This document shows, in pieces, positions 53,322 through 62,118 of a stretch of 64,000 nt of DNA. The notes under the pieces are model-generated. The model was not told where the DNA came from and ran no database searches. It saw only the letters and a list, made by a program, of their open reading frames with translations. Numbering within the stretch: the first letter of the stretch is position 1; each line of letters starts with the position of its first letter. Made by a program: the position numbers and the translations under genes. Location of the stretch: assembly GCA_022563855.1 (NCBI GenBank), contig JADFMN010000001.1:186001-250000 (forward strand). The letters run 5' to 3'. This stretch comes from Armatimonadota bacterium (GTDB taxonomy: Bacteria; Armatimonadota; Fimbriimonadia; Fimbriimonadales; Fimbriimonadaceae).

Positions 53322-54082
53322 CGCCCGTACCTCAAGACAAGGCGGACGAAGCGGGGCAACAGGGCGACCTTCCTCACCTTGCCAGGGTTCTGCAGGAGTC
53401 GCCACACCCACTCGAGCTTCAGCCTTCTGACCAGGCGAGGCGCCCGTCGAACCTTTCCGCTAAAAACGTCGAGCGACCCGCCAACGCCCATCGAGACTTT
53501 CGCACGAATGATATCAGCTGTTCGAGAGATGAACATCTCCTGCCTCGGTATGCCCATTGCGACCAGCAAGACGTCCGGTTTGAGCGGCGCGATCTCCGCC
53601 GCGACCAGCTCGTCATCCTCGACCGGAAAATAGCCGTGCCGCGTACCGACGATCTGGATGCCCGGATGCTGCAGCCTCAGTCGCTCTGCGGCCCTGTCGG
53701 CTATCCCGGGCTGCGCTCCAAGGAGGAACACTCTGTACCCCTTTAGCGACGCCAGCCGACATATTTGAAACGCTAGGTCCACGCCGCTTACCCGTGAAAT
53801 TCGCTGGCCTGTCAGCTTGCGCACCGCCCAAACAACGCCTGCGCTATCGGCGGTGACAAGGTCGGCGGATTTGTAAAGCTGTAGCAGGGCGTCGTTGCTC
53901 TGCGCCAGGACAAAACCCGACGAATCAGCCGTGACGATCGCATGCGTGGACTCGGTTCTCAGGAAGTCGTCAACGCGCCGGACAGTCGCTTCCAGGTCGA
54001 GCGTGCTGACCTTTACGCCCAAAACGTCTGCCGTTGGCAGCTCGGCTTGCTCAGCTACGATTGAAGTCGGCGTCACGTCCAT
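53318..54082 (-). CDS. WecG/TagA/CpsF-family glycosyltransferase
   Basis: 254 aa. GT26 family: ADVLGVKVSTLDLEATV, THAIVTADSSGFVLAQ, DLVTADSAGVVWAVRK, FLLGAQPGIADRAAERL, GIPRQEMFIS and VGGSLDVFSGKVRRAP. Transfers a sugar (for example N-acetylmannosaminuronate) to lipid-linked intermediates of surface polysaccharide. The conserved C-terminal LEWVWRLLQNP is present. First gene of its operon, divergent from dsbD. Confidence 0.9.
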   Translation of the reverse strand: MDVTPTSIVAEQAELPTADVLGVKVSTLDLEATVRRVDDFLRTESTHAIVTADSSGFVLAQSNDALLQLYKSADLVTADSAGVVWAVRKLTGQRISRVSGVDLAFQICRLASLKGYRVFLLGAQPGIADRAAERLRLQHPGIQIVGTRHGYFPVEDDELVAAEIAPLKPDVLLVAMGIPRQEMFISRTADIIRAKVSMGVGGSLDVFSGKVRRAPRLVRRLKLEWVWRLLQNPGKVRKVALLPRFVRLVLRYGR

Positions 54083-54266
54083 TCAATTGTACCGCTGTGG
54101 GTTAGACGCCTGAACTCTATAATAGTAGCGTAGAATAGATAGCAGGGCCGCTTGAGTGCAATCTAAGCGTCCCACGCCGTTGTACTCGGGTTGGCGTTTT
54201 GCCTGGAACCAAGACCGATGAACTGAAGTTGTTAAGCAGTAGCCCCAAAAAGCCACAAACACCGCT

Positions 54267-56606
54267 ATGAAGAGAATCGTCATTGTCCTCCTCGCCGCCT
54301 TCGCCGCAGCGTACGCTTTCGGCCAGGACATCCCTGAGCCTAAGATCGAACTGCTTATTCCTGACCCTTCGGTCAACGCAGCAGGTGAAGTTGCCGGTAC
54401 GGTGAGGATTACGTTCGCGCCTGGGTATCACGGTTACCAGAACCCCCCGACAGACGCGATGACGCTGCCAGTGGAGATCAAGCAGGTCGACGGCACGCCG
54501 ATCAAGTTTATCTCGTACCCAACCGGCGCGATGAAGATGTTCGCCGGCGACTTGCACGCGATGTACGTGGGACAGACTGATTTTCCAGTCGTATTCGACG
54601 CGTCGGGAATGGCTGGCGACGTCACGTTCAAAGTCGACGTTTTCTATCAGCAGTGCGATGAGCTGAACTGCTTCATGCCGACGACGGTTCCGCTTGCACT
54701 TACCGTAGCTCTGAAACCGTTTCTGCCAGTCTTCGGTCAGCTCGGAACAAGGTCGGCTGAACCGCCGGAGCCTGTGGAGCGAGATGTCGTTGCGGATCCA
54801 CCGCCACACCCGAAGGCCACGATCACGTTCCTTTCCGATTCCGTCCTCGCCGGGAGCGAGTTCCCAGCTACGGTGACCCTCACTTTTGACCAGGAAACGG
54901 TCAGGTTCACAATCGACCAGTTCGTAATCGACTTGCTTGCCTCAGGCAGCTCACTCGGCGGGACGACCGATGCTCTCAAAACGGGCTCACTCGGCAATTC
55001 TATGGAGATTATCGGAACGGACGGCACCGATTTGGTGAGCGTTGAGTACCCAGAAGGCGAGATCTCATTTGCCTCTGAAATCTATATACAAGAGCATTCC
55101 TCGGTCATTGAGATTCCGGTTGTATTGCGCGCCATGTCCTCCGAGGGCGTTCAGCAAGTCAGCCTCGAAGTGCGGTACCAGTTAACCGGCGAAAACACGC
55201 AGTATCCGCCACAGTCCTTCCTGGTCACGGCGTCGATCGATGTTGTGGAGGCAGTCGATGTAGAAGCGCCCGCTGCTACAGGCGCGGACAGCAGCTCGAG
55301 CTCTTGGCTGGAGAGTGCGCTCTCCAACGCGTTGGAGTCTGAGAACTGGGCGCTCATCATCCCAATCTCTCTTCTGGTTGGACTCGCCCTCTGCCTCACG
55401 CCGTGCGTCTTTCCGATGATTCCGATAACGGTTTCGTTCTTTTCCAATCAAGGGCCTACCGGCGCCGGAAAGGGTAAGAGCCTGATGCTCGGCGGGTTGT
55501 ACGCGTTCGGAATCGCTGCGACTTATGGCGCCGTCGGAGGGATTTCGGCCGCTGCGGGAGGAGCCGTCGGAGACTTGTTCAAGCTCCCATGGTTCGTTCT
55601 GTTGCTCGCCGCAATCCTCATCGCGCTCGCCCTCTCCATGTTCGACGTTTACGAGATTCGTCTTCCTAACTTCATCCAGAAGAACTTGAAGGGACGCAGC
55701 GGCCCTGTCGGCGCGATCATCATGGGGCTGCTCATGGGTTTCGCTGCCGCTCCATGCGCAGGGGCGCTCGTCGGCGCTGTCGCCGTCAAGGTTGCTGACG
55801 TCGGCTCCGTCCCACTCGGAATCGGGATGTTCGCCACCATTGGGATAGGAATGGGGCTGCCCTTTATCGCTCTTGCAACTGCATCGACCGGGGCGAAGGC
55901 TTTTCCCAAGTCCGGCGGGTGGCTGAAGACCGTCAAAGCGGTCTTGGGGTTCGTCGTGCTCTACTTCGCGTTCGGCTATGTGTTCCAGGGCATCGGCTTC
56001 CGAAGCGACGAGCTGAGAACGCAGATCGGATGGATGGTCATCTACGGTGGATTCGCCGGGTACCTTCTCTTTTTCGACAAGTCTGATCCGACACGGTCGG
56101 TCGGAATCATCAAGGGCGTCACGGCGGTCGCGCTAGGGTTGTTGGGCGGGCTCGCGCTCTCGCAGTACAGAGACATCGCTCTGAAACAGAGCCTGGAGGG
56201 AGTATTCGCGAGCAATCCTGGTGAGCACGTTTCCGTGACTCCAGCCGGTGAAATCAACTGGGTGACTTTCAACGAAGAGAACTTTGAGGACGCGATGGCG
56301 TCAGGACTCCCAATCATGATCGACGGAACAGCTGACTGGTGCCCGGCGTGCCACGAGATCGAGAAACGCGTGTTCAAATCGCCCGCAGGGCTTGCCGCGC
56401 TCTCTCGCGTTTACGTGATGAAGATCGACTGGAGCACCGGCGTAGACAAGAAGTACGAGAAGATGACGAAAGAGCGTTTCAAGATCGTCGGCCTGCCGCA
56501 CATCGTCTTCATGAAGCCGGGTGGCGTTGATGAGTTCGCAGTCCAGAACATTCGATCCGCAGACGAGCTAAAGGAGTACCTCGCCCGCGCTGGAGCAAAG
56601 TCTTGA
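54267..56606 (+). CDS. dsbD: Thiol:disulfide interchange protein DsbD-like
   Basis: 779 aa. Signal peptide at about 1-20 (RIVIVLLAAFAAAYAFGQ). N-terminal periplasmic beta domain with a FYQQCDELNCFMP Cys pair, a second beta region, and an eight-TM core with CLTPCVFPMIPI and AAAPCAGALVGA as the membrane Cys pair. The C-terminal thioredoxin domain has WCPACHEIE. It moves electrons from the cytoplasm to periplasmic thiols. Overlaps kdsA by 4 nt. Confidence 0.9.
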   Translation: MKRIVIVLLAAFAAAYAFGQDIPEPKIELLIPDPSVNAAGEVAGTVRITFAPGYHGYQNPPTDAMTLPVEIKQVDGTPIKFISYPTGAMKMFAGDLHAMYVGQTDFPVVFDASGMAGDVTFKVDVFYQQCDELNCFMPTTVPLALTVALKPFLPVFGQLGTRSAEPPEPVERDVVADPPPHPKATITFLSDSVLAGSEFPATVTLTFDQETVRFTIDQFVIDLLASGSSLGGTTDALKTGSLGNSMEIIGTDGTDLVSVEYPEGEISFASEIYIQEHSSVIEIPVVLRAMSSEGVQQVSLEVRYQLTGENTQYPPQSFLVTASIDVVEAVDVEAPAATGADSSSSSWLESALSNALESENWALIIPISLLVGLALCLTPCVFPMIPITVSFFSNQGPTGAGKGKSLMLGGLYAFGIAATYGAVGGISAAAGGAVGDLFKLPWFVLLLAAILIALALSMFDVYEIRLPNFIQKNLKGRSGPVGAIIMGLLMGFAAAPCAGALVGAVAVKVADVGSVPLGIGMFATIGIGMGLPFIALATASTGAKAFPKSGGWLKTVKAVLGFVVLYFAFGYVFQGIGFRSDELRTQIGWMVIYGGFAGYLLFFDKSDPTRSVGIIKGVTAVALGLLGGLALSQYRDIALKQSLEGVFASNPGEHVSVTPAGEINWVTFNEENFEDAMASGLPIMIDGTADWCPACHEIEKRVFKSPAGLAALSRVYVMKIDWSTGVDKKYEKMTKERFKIVGLPHIVFMKPGGVDEFAVQNIRSADELKEYLARAGAKS

Positions 56607-57427
56607 ACAAGGTCACAATCAAGGATTTTGAGATCGGCGGCGACACGCTGACCGTCATCGCCGGACCGTGTCTTGCGGAGTCCAAGTCGTTGTGCCTTGA
56701 GACGGCGGAGGAGCTTAAGGGCATCTGTTCACGGCTCGGATTCAACTACGTTTTCAAGGCCTCGTTCGACAAGGCGAACCGGACGGCGTACGACTCGCCG
56801 CGTGGTTCTGGTCTGGCGGATGGGCTGTCGATACTGCAGGAGGTCAGCGAGGAGCTTGGCGTACCTGTGACGACGGACATCCATCTGCCGGAACACGCGG
56901 AGCCGGCTGCAACCGTTGCCGACATGCTTCAGATTCCTGCTTTCTTGTGTCGCCAGACCGATCTGCTCGCTGCAGCGGCCGCAACTGGCCGTCCGGTCAA
57001 CGTAAAGAAAGGACAGTTCCTATCGCCCCACGACGCCCGGAACCTGGTCGAGAAGCTAGAGTCGTTCGGCGCAGCGGGGATCATGCTGACGGAGCGCGGC
57101 ACGACCTTCGGCTACAACAACCTCATCGTCGACATGCCCGGCCTGGAGATCATGCGCTCGCACGGGTGGCCGGTGTGCTTCGACGCGACGCACAGCGCGC
57201 AGAGACCGGGCGCCTACGGCTCGGTGACCGGCGGCGTGCGGGACTCAATACCGGCAATGGTGCGAGCAGCTGTCGCGGTCGGAATCGATGCGCTGTTCAT
57301 CGAGGTGCATCCTAATCCGGACCAAGCGCTGAGCGACGCTGCGACGCAGTGGCCGCTGGATTCGGTCGAGGCTTTGTTGACGGACGCCGCGCGGATCAGG
57401 GCTGCAGTCTCGAAGCATTCGGTCTAG
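56603..57427 (+). CDS. kdsA: 3-deoxy-8-phosphooctulonate synthase
   Basis: 274 aa, TTG start overlapping the dsbD stop. Condenses PEP with arabinose-5-phosphate to Kdo-8-P for lipopolysaccharide. Signs: VIAGPCLAESKSLCLETAE, FKASFDKANRTAYDSPRGSG, FLCRQTDLL, GTTFGYNNLIVDMPG and ATHSAQRPGAYGSVTGG. Metal-type residues include the early Cys. Evidence of a diderm, LPS-bearing envelope. Confidence 0.95.
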   Translation: MNKVTIKDFEIGGDTLTVIAGPCLAESKSLCLETAEELKGICSRLGFNYVFKASFDKANRTAYDSPRGSGLADGLSILQEVSEELGVPVTTDIHLPEHAEPAATVADMLQIPAFLCRQTDLLAAAAATGRPVNVKKGQFLSPHDARNLVEKLESFGAAGIMLTERGTTFGYNNLIVDMPGLEIMRSHGWPVCFDATHSAQRPGAYGSVTGGVRDSIPAMVRAAVAVGIDALFIEVHPNPDQALSDAATQWPLDSVEALLTDAARIRAAVSKHSV

Positions 57428-57787
57428 GAGCGGTTGGAAGTTGTCAGTTAGCAGTTGGCAGTTTGCGGAGGAAGGGTAGAGGGTCTAGGGTCTACGGGAC
57501 GAATGGGGACGACCGAAATGTGTGCCGCGGTCAGACCCGCAGGGCTTGTCCGTGCAATCTAGAGCGCGCAGACTCTCAACCTCGATACGGATAGGCCCCC
57601 TCCTAACCTCCCCCGGCCACGGAAGTACTCGGCAAGGGACAGGCTGCAGGCCGGGGGAGGGATTCGAGCGACGCCTTCCAAAAAAACGAACGACAAGTTA
57701 CGACAGTCCCCGATGCGGCTCGCGAGGACGCTCGCCCTCCCGGTTCATGGTTCGGAGTCCCAGCTGACAACTGCTGACTGCCAACTG
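57428..57787. repeat. Repeat-rich intergenic region bounded by 16-nt inverted repeats
   Basis: 360 nt without a gene. Outer inverted repeats GTTAGCAGTTGGCAGT at 57447-57462 and its complement at 57777-57792. Inside: a copy of the hairpin repeat seen near 28050 (about 57521-57560), a perfect 12-bp inverted repeat CCTCCCCCGGCC (57607-57618 with 57649-57660), and copy 2 of the 27-nt repeat (57715-57741). Confidence 0.7.
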
Positions 57788-58693
57788 CTAACCGCCCACT
57801 GAGAACTGCTTCCGCATCCACTCCCGGTTGCGCTCGACCATTGACGCGTGCCACTCGTGGCCACAGTCGACTTCGACCAGCTTTTTCTCGCCTGGCAGCG
57901 CTTCGAAGACCGACATCACCTCGTACGACTTTACCGCAGGATCGCGCAACCCGCGCGCGACGAGGGTCGGCACGTCGCAAACGGTCGCAAGGTTGACGGT
58001 GTCGAAATAAGACATCGTTCGCATCGCCTTTCGCCGGTGCTCGTCGGATTGGGCCATCCAGTCAGAGACCTCCTTCAACGGGTAGCGACGAATGTCTTTG
58101 TTGAAGACGTGCGGGCGCGCCGCCCCGAACGGCATGTCCGCGACAACGCACCGAACGGCAGGATGCATGGCGCCGAGCCAGATCGCCAATCCTCCGCCCT
58201 GAGAAAAACCGTTTGCGGAAACGCCTGACCCGAACACCTCCTCTTGCGCCAGAAGGACTTTGACCGCGATGAACGAGTCTTGGAACAGACGCCGGAAAAC
58301 CCAAGTTTCCGGATCGGCGATCCCGTCTGCGAAATAACCGTGCTCTGGCTTGTACTCCTGCTCGTAGAACGCCGACTCTCCGTGATGGTTGAACGATAGG
58401 CTGCAGAAACCGCTCCGCGTACCGTACTGGTTCGGCTGCATCGACGAGCGGCCGTACGGGGTCAGCCACAGGAATCCGTTTGAACCTTCGCCGCTCTCTG
58501 GATAAGCGAACCAGCCTTGCAGCAAGTCACCCTTCACTCCGGGGAACTCGATGAGGTCGATCGTCAGGCCAAGCTGCTTGACGGTCTGTTGTCGTGTGCG
58601 CTGAAAGTCGGTCGGGGCGTCATCCGCCTCATCGACCGTGCCCCGCCAGAACGATGAAAAGTCGTCCGGCAGATACGGTGCCTGCAGGGTCAT
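57788..58693 (-). CDS. Acetylxylan esterase/cephalosporin-C deacetylase-like
   Basis: 301 aa. AXE1-family alpha/beta hydrolase: WLTPYGRSSMQPNQYGTRSG, nucleophile Ser in GFSQGGGLAIWLG, Asp in RGLRDPAVK and His in CGHEWH. Deacetylates sugars or related esters. No signal peptide. Its last codons and stop lie within the inverted repeat at 57777. ATGA overlap with the upstream NIL-domain gene. Confidence 0.87.
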   Translation of the reverse strand: MTLQAPYLPDDFSSFWRGTVDEADDAPTDFQRTRQQTVKQLGLTIDLIEFPGVKGDLLQGWFAYPESGEGSNGFLWLTPYGRSSMQPNQYGTRSGFCSLSFNHHGESAFYEQEYKPEHGYFADGIADPETWVFRRLFQDSFIAVKVLLAQEEVFGSGVSANGFSQGGGLAIWLGAMHPAVRCVVADMPFGAARPHVFNKDIRRYPLKEVSDWMAQSDEHRRKAMRTMSYFDTVNLATVCDVPTLVARGLRDPAVKSYEVMSVFEALPGEKKLVEVDCGHEWHASMVERNREWMRKQFSVGG

Positions 58694-58929
58694 GAGCCGA
58701 CGGAGCGCTGCTCAGCATCGACGTGCAAACCGGTGGTCATCAGCCAGGCAGTCGCCCGTTGGATCTCTTCGACCGGGCCATCAAGCCTGACAAGGGCCCA
58801 ACCGTACTCAGCGTCGATGTTCGCCTTGATGATCGAAACCTTCAGATCGAACTCCTTGCAAAGCCGCCACACCCACGGCTCTGCGACCTGCGTTCCACGC
58901 GCTGTGAGATTTACGTCTACGATTGCCAT
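58690..58929 (-). CDS. NIL-domain protein
   Basis: 79 aa: VDVNLTARGTQVAEPWVWRL, FDLKVSIIKANIDAEYGWAL, VRLDGPVEEIQRATAWLMTT. Ferredoxin-like NIL domain, as at the C-terminus of methionine ABC ATPases and in small standalone proteins; ligand-sensing is possible. Translationally coupled (4-nt overlap) to the esterase gene. Confidence 0.8.
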   Translation of the reverse strand: MAIVDVNLTARGTQVAEPWVWRLCKEFDLKVSIIKANIDAEYGWALVRLDGPVEEIQRATAWLMTTGLHVDAEQRSVGS

Positions 58930-59022
58930 TTAGTTGATCCAGTTCGTCGAAGTTTAGGCCCGCCCCGGCCATGGATCAGTGTACCGTGCAGCAACCTTCC
59001 TGTCAGGCCGCGTTTCGGGACG

Positions 59023-59028
59023 TATAAT
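59023..59028 (+). promoter_or_regulatory. -10 hexamer TATAAT before leuA
   Basis: TATAAT 33 nt before the leuA TTG start, followed by the GAGGAGG ribosome binding site at 59043-59049. -35 is weak (TGTCAG, 16-nt spacer). Confidence 0.45.
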
Positions 59029-59061
59029 GAAGTTAGATTCTTGAGGAGGTTCACAGGACAA

Positions 59062-60219
59062 TTGGCACAGCGCGTTGACGTTTTCGATACGACCCTGAGA
59101 GACGGCGAGCAGAGCCCCGGCGTGCGGCTCGACATGGAGCAGAAGCTCGAGATCGGGCGCATGCTGCAGGATCTCGGCGTCAACATCATCGAGGCCGGGT
59201 TTCCGATCAGCTCTCCCGGCGACTTCGAGAGCGTGAACATGCTTTCGAAGGAGCTGCGCGACGTGACGGTGTGCGGCCTCACGCGCGCCGTGCCGAAGGA
59301 CATCGAGTCCGCCGCGGAGGCGTTGAAGCCAGCCGCCAGACCGCGCATCCACACCGGTCTAGGGGTCAGCAACTCGCACCTCGACCACAAGCTGAAGATG
59401 TCGAAGGAGAAGGCGCTGGAGATAGGCGTTGCGGCGGTCAAGCTGGCGCGGGGTTTCACCGACGACGTCGAATACTTCATGGAGGACTCCGGTCGCGGCT
59501 ACCTCGACCACCCCGACTATCTGTATGAGGTCGCCGAGGCTATCATCGACGCGGGCGCGACGGTCGTCAACATGCCGGACACGACCGGCTATATGTTCCC
59601 CACCGAGTACCGCGACTTCTTCAAGAACATGATCGAGAACGTGCCGAACAGCGACAAGGCCGTGTTCTCGTGCCACTGCCACAACGACCTCGGAATGGCG
59701 ACGGCGAACACGCTGGCCGGTGTCGTGGGCGGCGCACGGCAGGTCGAGGTCACGATCAACGGGATCGGCGAGCGCGCTGGCAACACTGCGCTCGAAGAGG
59801 TCGTGATGGCACTGCAGATTCGCGATGACTTTTTTGACCTTGAAACGACGGTTGACTCGACGAAGCTGCTGGCGGCCTCGCAGATGGTTGCGAAGCACAC
59901 GGGGATGATCGTTCAGCGGAACAAGGCCGTCGTGGGCGCGAACGCTTACGCGCACAGCTCGGGGATACACCAGGACGGGGTCTTGAAGGAACGTTCGACT
60001 TATGAGATCATCGATCCGCAGCTAGTCGGTGCGGCGAAGAGCGAGATTATCCTGACCGCGCGCTCCGGCCGCCATGGCTTGCGGCATCGGCTGGGCGAGT
60101 TGGGTTTCAACTTCCCCGAGGCCCGGTTCGAGGAGATCTACGAGAAATTCCTCGAGGTCGCAGACACGAAGAGCGAAATAGGGGATGGCGATTTGAGGGA
60201 GTTGGTCGAGACGGCGTAG
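59062..60219 (+). CDS. leuA: 2-isopropylmalate synthase, lacking the C-terminal regulatory domain
   Basis: 385 aa from TTG 59062; GAGGAGG lies 12 nt upstream. Catalytic barrel: VFDTTLRDGEQSPGVRLDME, SNSHLDHKLKMSKEKALE, FSCHCHNDLGMATANTLAG, INGIGERAGNTALEEVVMAL and SSGIHQDGVLKERSTYEI. It continues through the linker subdomains (GRHGLRHRLGELGF ... ) and stops before the ~120-residue leucine-binding domain of typical LeuA. It may be feedback-insensitive or act on another 2-oxoacid. Confidence 0.88.
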   Translation: MAQRVDVFDTTLRDGEQSPGVRLDMEQKLEIGRMLQDLGVNIIEAGFPISSPGDFESVNMLSKELRDVTVCGLTRAVPKDIESAAEALKPAARPRIHTGLGVSNSHLDHKLKMSKEKALEIGVAAVKLARGFTDDVEYFMEDSGRGYLDHPDYLYEVAEAIIDAGATVVNMPDTTGYMFPTEYRDFFKNMIENVPNSDKAVFSCHCHNDLGMATANTLAGVVGGARQVEVTINGIGERAGNTALEEVVMALQIRDDFFDLETTVDSTKLLAASQMVAKHTGMIVQRNKAVVGANAYAHSSGIHQDGVLKERSTYEIIDPQLVGAAKSEIILTARSGRHGLRHRLGELGFNFPEARFEEIYEKFLEVADTKSEIGDGDLRELVETA

Positions 60220-60233
60220 CTACTTGTTCTGGA

Positions 60234-60746
60234 ATGAGTGATCTGCCCCCTGAATCAGAATCAGGAACGGAGACCGAGCACTCTAGCGTCGATATCGCGG
60301 ATCCAGAACAAACTGTTAAAGCACCACCCATATCGCGCGAGCATCTTCGCCTGGCCAAGCAGTCGAAGAAGATGCGTCTCAGGTTCGTAATCTACGCAGG
60401 TTTTATATGGGCACCGTATGCCGTATCGTTGTTCTTGCCGGTAATCGAAGGTAGCGAAATGACCGGCTGGTTTGCACTAAGTAGCGGCTGGATGAGCCCG
60501 CTGGTCGTCCCCTGGTCCGCAAACTGGGTGCTACTATGGGGATGGTTTGCGTTGCGGAAGCGTAAGTATTCTCGCGCTAAGAATCTTGGTTATTTGGCCA
60601 CTGCACTCGCGTTGACGACCATCGCGTTGTTCGCAAAAGGACAGGACGAACTGGGAAGCGGCTACACCCTTTGGCTAATCAGCTGCGTGGCACTTACAGC
60701 TATTGCAAGTTTCGAGTGCATGCGGGAGAGTAACGAATGGGCCTAG
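60234..60746 (+). CDS. Hypothetical membrane protein
   Basis: 170 aa. An acidic N-terminus (about 1-45), then three or four TMs (VIYAGFIWAPYAVSLFL, WMSPLVVPWSANWVLLWGWF, NLGYLATALALTTIALFA, YTLWLISCVALTAIASF). No family recognised. Fourteen nt after leuA, so possibly co-transcribed. Confidence 0.65.
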   Translation: MSDLPPESESGTETEHSSVDIADPEQTVKAPPISREHLRLAKQSKKMRLRFVIYAGFIWAPYAVSLFLPVIEGSEMTGWFALSSGWMSPLVVPWSANWVLLWGWFALRKRKYSRAKNLGYLATALALTTIALFAKGQDELGSGYTLWLISCVALTAIASFECMRESNEWA

Positions 60747-60863
60747 AATTGCGGACAGGCTATCGGGCGAACAAGCGTTAGGAACTCCAGCCAAGAGTAT
60801 GTTGGCTGTCCCAATATCGCACATAAACTGAATCAGATGCTATCACATCCGCCCGCTTTCCAT

Positions 60864-60918
60864 GCCTCAGGACGGGCAGGTGAGAGACGGTCGCACAGCA
60901 CAGGCTACGTCCTGAGGC
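60864..60918. repeat. REP-like hairpin 1
   Basis: Perfect 11-bp arms GCCTCAGGACG/CGTCCTGAGGC around a 33-nt centre, 15 nt beyond the 3' end of the transposase gene. Confidence 0.8.
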
Positions 60919-60933
60919 TTAAGCGCAAGACCT

Positions 60934-61491
60934 TCAATCCGGTTTGACGACACTCTCTGCCACAGCCTCAAACGGCAGTCCCTTCTCCGCGCTCCATAAC
61001 CCCTGCTCGAACAGTCGTGCGCTTGACCAGCGATACTCTTCGGGCCGGACAACATACTCGGCTTTGACCGGGTTTTGGTGAATGTAATCGAGCTTCTGTT
61101 CCAACATGTTGTCACCGACGATCTCCACGCTGCGGAACGACCGCTGCCAAAACGTGTTGCTGTTCAGGCCGTGTTGAGCGTCAAACTCCGCCAGATCCTC
61201 GGACGTCAAGAGGCGTGATATTGAACGACCAGCATTTGGCTTAAGCCGCTGCATAAACTTCCGAATATCCATTGTTTTAGAAAGGTGAATGACAAGGTGG
61301 ACGTGGTGCGACATGACGACATATGCGTGGAGCCTTGCTTCAGCCAGCCTGCTCTCCCGTGCGATTATCCGCACCATTTCGTCACGGGGCTCGTCGCGCC
61401 TGAACGCATGCACCAAGTCGAGCACGGTGGCTGTCACAAACATCATAGTCCCAGGCTTGTCGGAATTTCGGTAGTGCCTGTATCGCACCAT
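60934..61491 (-). CDS. REP-associated tyrosine transposase (RAYT, Y1_Tnp)
   Basis: 185 aa. HUH-type: the metal motif in VVMSHHVHLVIHLSK and the catalytic Tyr in KLDYIHQNPVKAEYV, plus FWQRSFRSVEIV. This single-domain form is the RAYT type that mobilises REP elements. It is flanked by three REP-like hairpins (60864, 61513, 61682) with identical arms, the expected arrangement. A frameshifted duplicate of its 5' end lies upstream. Confidence 0.9.
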   Translation of the reverse strand: MVRYRHYRNSDKPGTMMFVTATVLDLVHAFRRDEPRDEMVRIIARESRLAEARLHAYVVMSHHVHLVIHLSKTMDIRKFMQRLKPNAGRSISRLLTSEDLAEFDAQHGLNSNTFWQRSFRSVEIVGDNMLEQKLDYIHQNPVKAEYVVRPEEYRWSSARLFEQGLWSAEKGLPFEAVAESVVKPD

Positions 61492-61512
61492 CGCACGAGT
61501 CTAGCCCGGATA

Positions 61513-61568
61513 GCCTCAGGACGTGACCTTTCTGCAACTGCTCACGTGCGGCTGGCCCGTCCTAAGGC
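61513..61568. repeat. REP-like hairpin 2
   Basis: Arms GCCTCAGGACG/CGTCCTAAGGC (one mismatch) upstream of the transposase gene; about 90% identical to hairpin 3. Confidence 0.8.
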
Positions 61569-61572
61569 ATGA

Positions 61573-61661
61573 AAACGCATGCACAAAGTCGTGAACGGTA
61601 CACGTCACAAACATCATCGCCCTGGCTTGTCTGAATTTCGGCAGTGCCTGTATCGCGCCAT
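61573..61661 (-). pseudogene. Frameshifted duplicate of the transposase 5' end
   Basis: Reads MARYRHCRNSDKPG before a 1-nt deletion; the intact gene has MVRYRHYRNSDKPG. Similarity continues through FVHAF-coding sequence. Together with REP hairpins 2 and 3 it shows a tandem duplication of about 170 nt (about 61395-61570 and 61565-61740). Confidence 0.75.
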
Positions 61662-61681
61662 CGCTCGAGTCTAGCCGGATA

Positions 61682-61737
61682 GCCTCAGGACGTGGCCTTT
61701 CTGCAAGTGGTCACGTGCGGCTAACCCGTCCTGAGGC
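61682..61737. repeat. REP-like hairpin 3
   Basis: Perfect 11-bp arms GCCTCAGGACG/CGTCCTGAGGC, same centre as hairpin 2. Confidence 0.8.
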
Positions 61738-61844
61738 ATGAAGCGCCATAATCGCACAGTGGCCGACAGACCGGGACAGATCAACCCTTTGAAGAACGGT
61801 GGCACCCTGGCCTGGAGCGACCTTGCACACTCATCTGCCGATCG

Positions 61845-62117
61845 CTACTCCCGTATTCGGTCCTCGACCTTCGGAGCAGGCGGAGGCAACTGATCGTGCT
61901 TCTCCAGGATCAGCTCGTTCTGCCGGTCCTGCATATCGTTCATCTGGCGCTGCAGCGCGTCGAGACGGGATAGGACTTCGTTGCTCTCCGGTGGCTCGCT
62001 GTTCTTATGGATCAGCTCCGCCATCTTTCGCTGGTGGGCGGTGAGGACAGCGACGATCGGAAGCACGACGACGAGGCCGAAGCCGATGAGTACGCCAATA
62101 ATGGCTACGACGTCCAC
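61845..62117 (-). CDS. Small membrane protein, paralogue of its neighbour
   Basis: 90 aa. One TM (VVAIIGVLIGFGLVVVLPIVAVL), then AHQRKMAELIHKN and a coiled coil (LSRLDALQRQMNDMQDRQNEL). The neighbour at 62119 has the same plan and the motif KHQRKMAEIIHRN. A PspB-like role is conceivable, but no family is assigned. One nt separates the two genes. Confidence 0.75.
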   Translation of the reverse strand: MDVVAIIGVLIGFGLVVVLPIVAVLTAHQRKMAELIHKNSEPPESNEVLSRLDALQRQMNDMQDRQNELILEKHDQLPPPAPKVEDRIRE

Positions 62118-62118
62118 G

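Noticed and set aside
57428-57787. Insertion sequence or MITE
   Set aside because: Inverted repeats are present, but no target-site duplication or transposase is evident, and the interior is a mosaic of other dispersed repeats.
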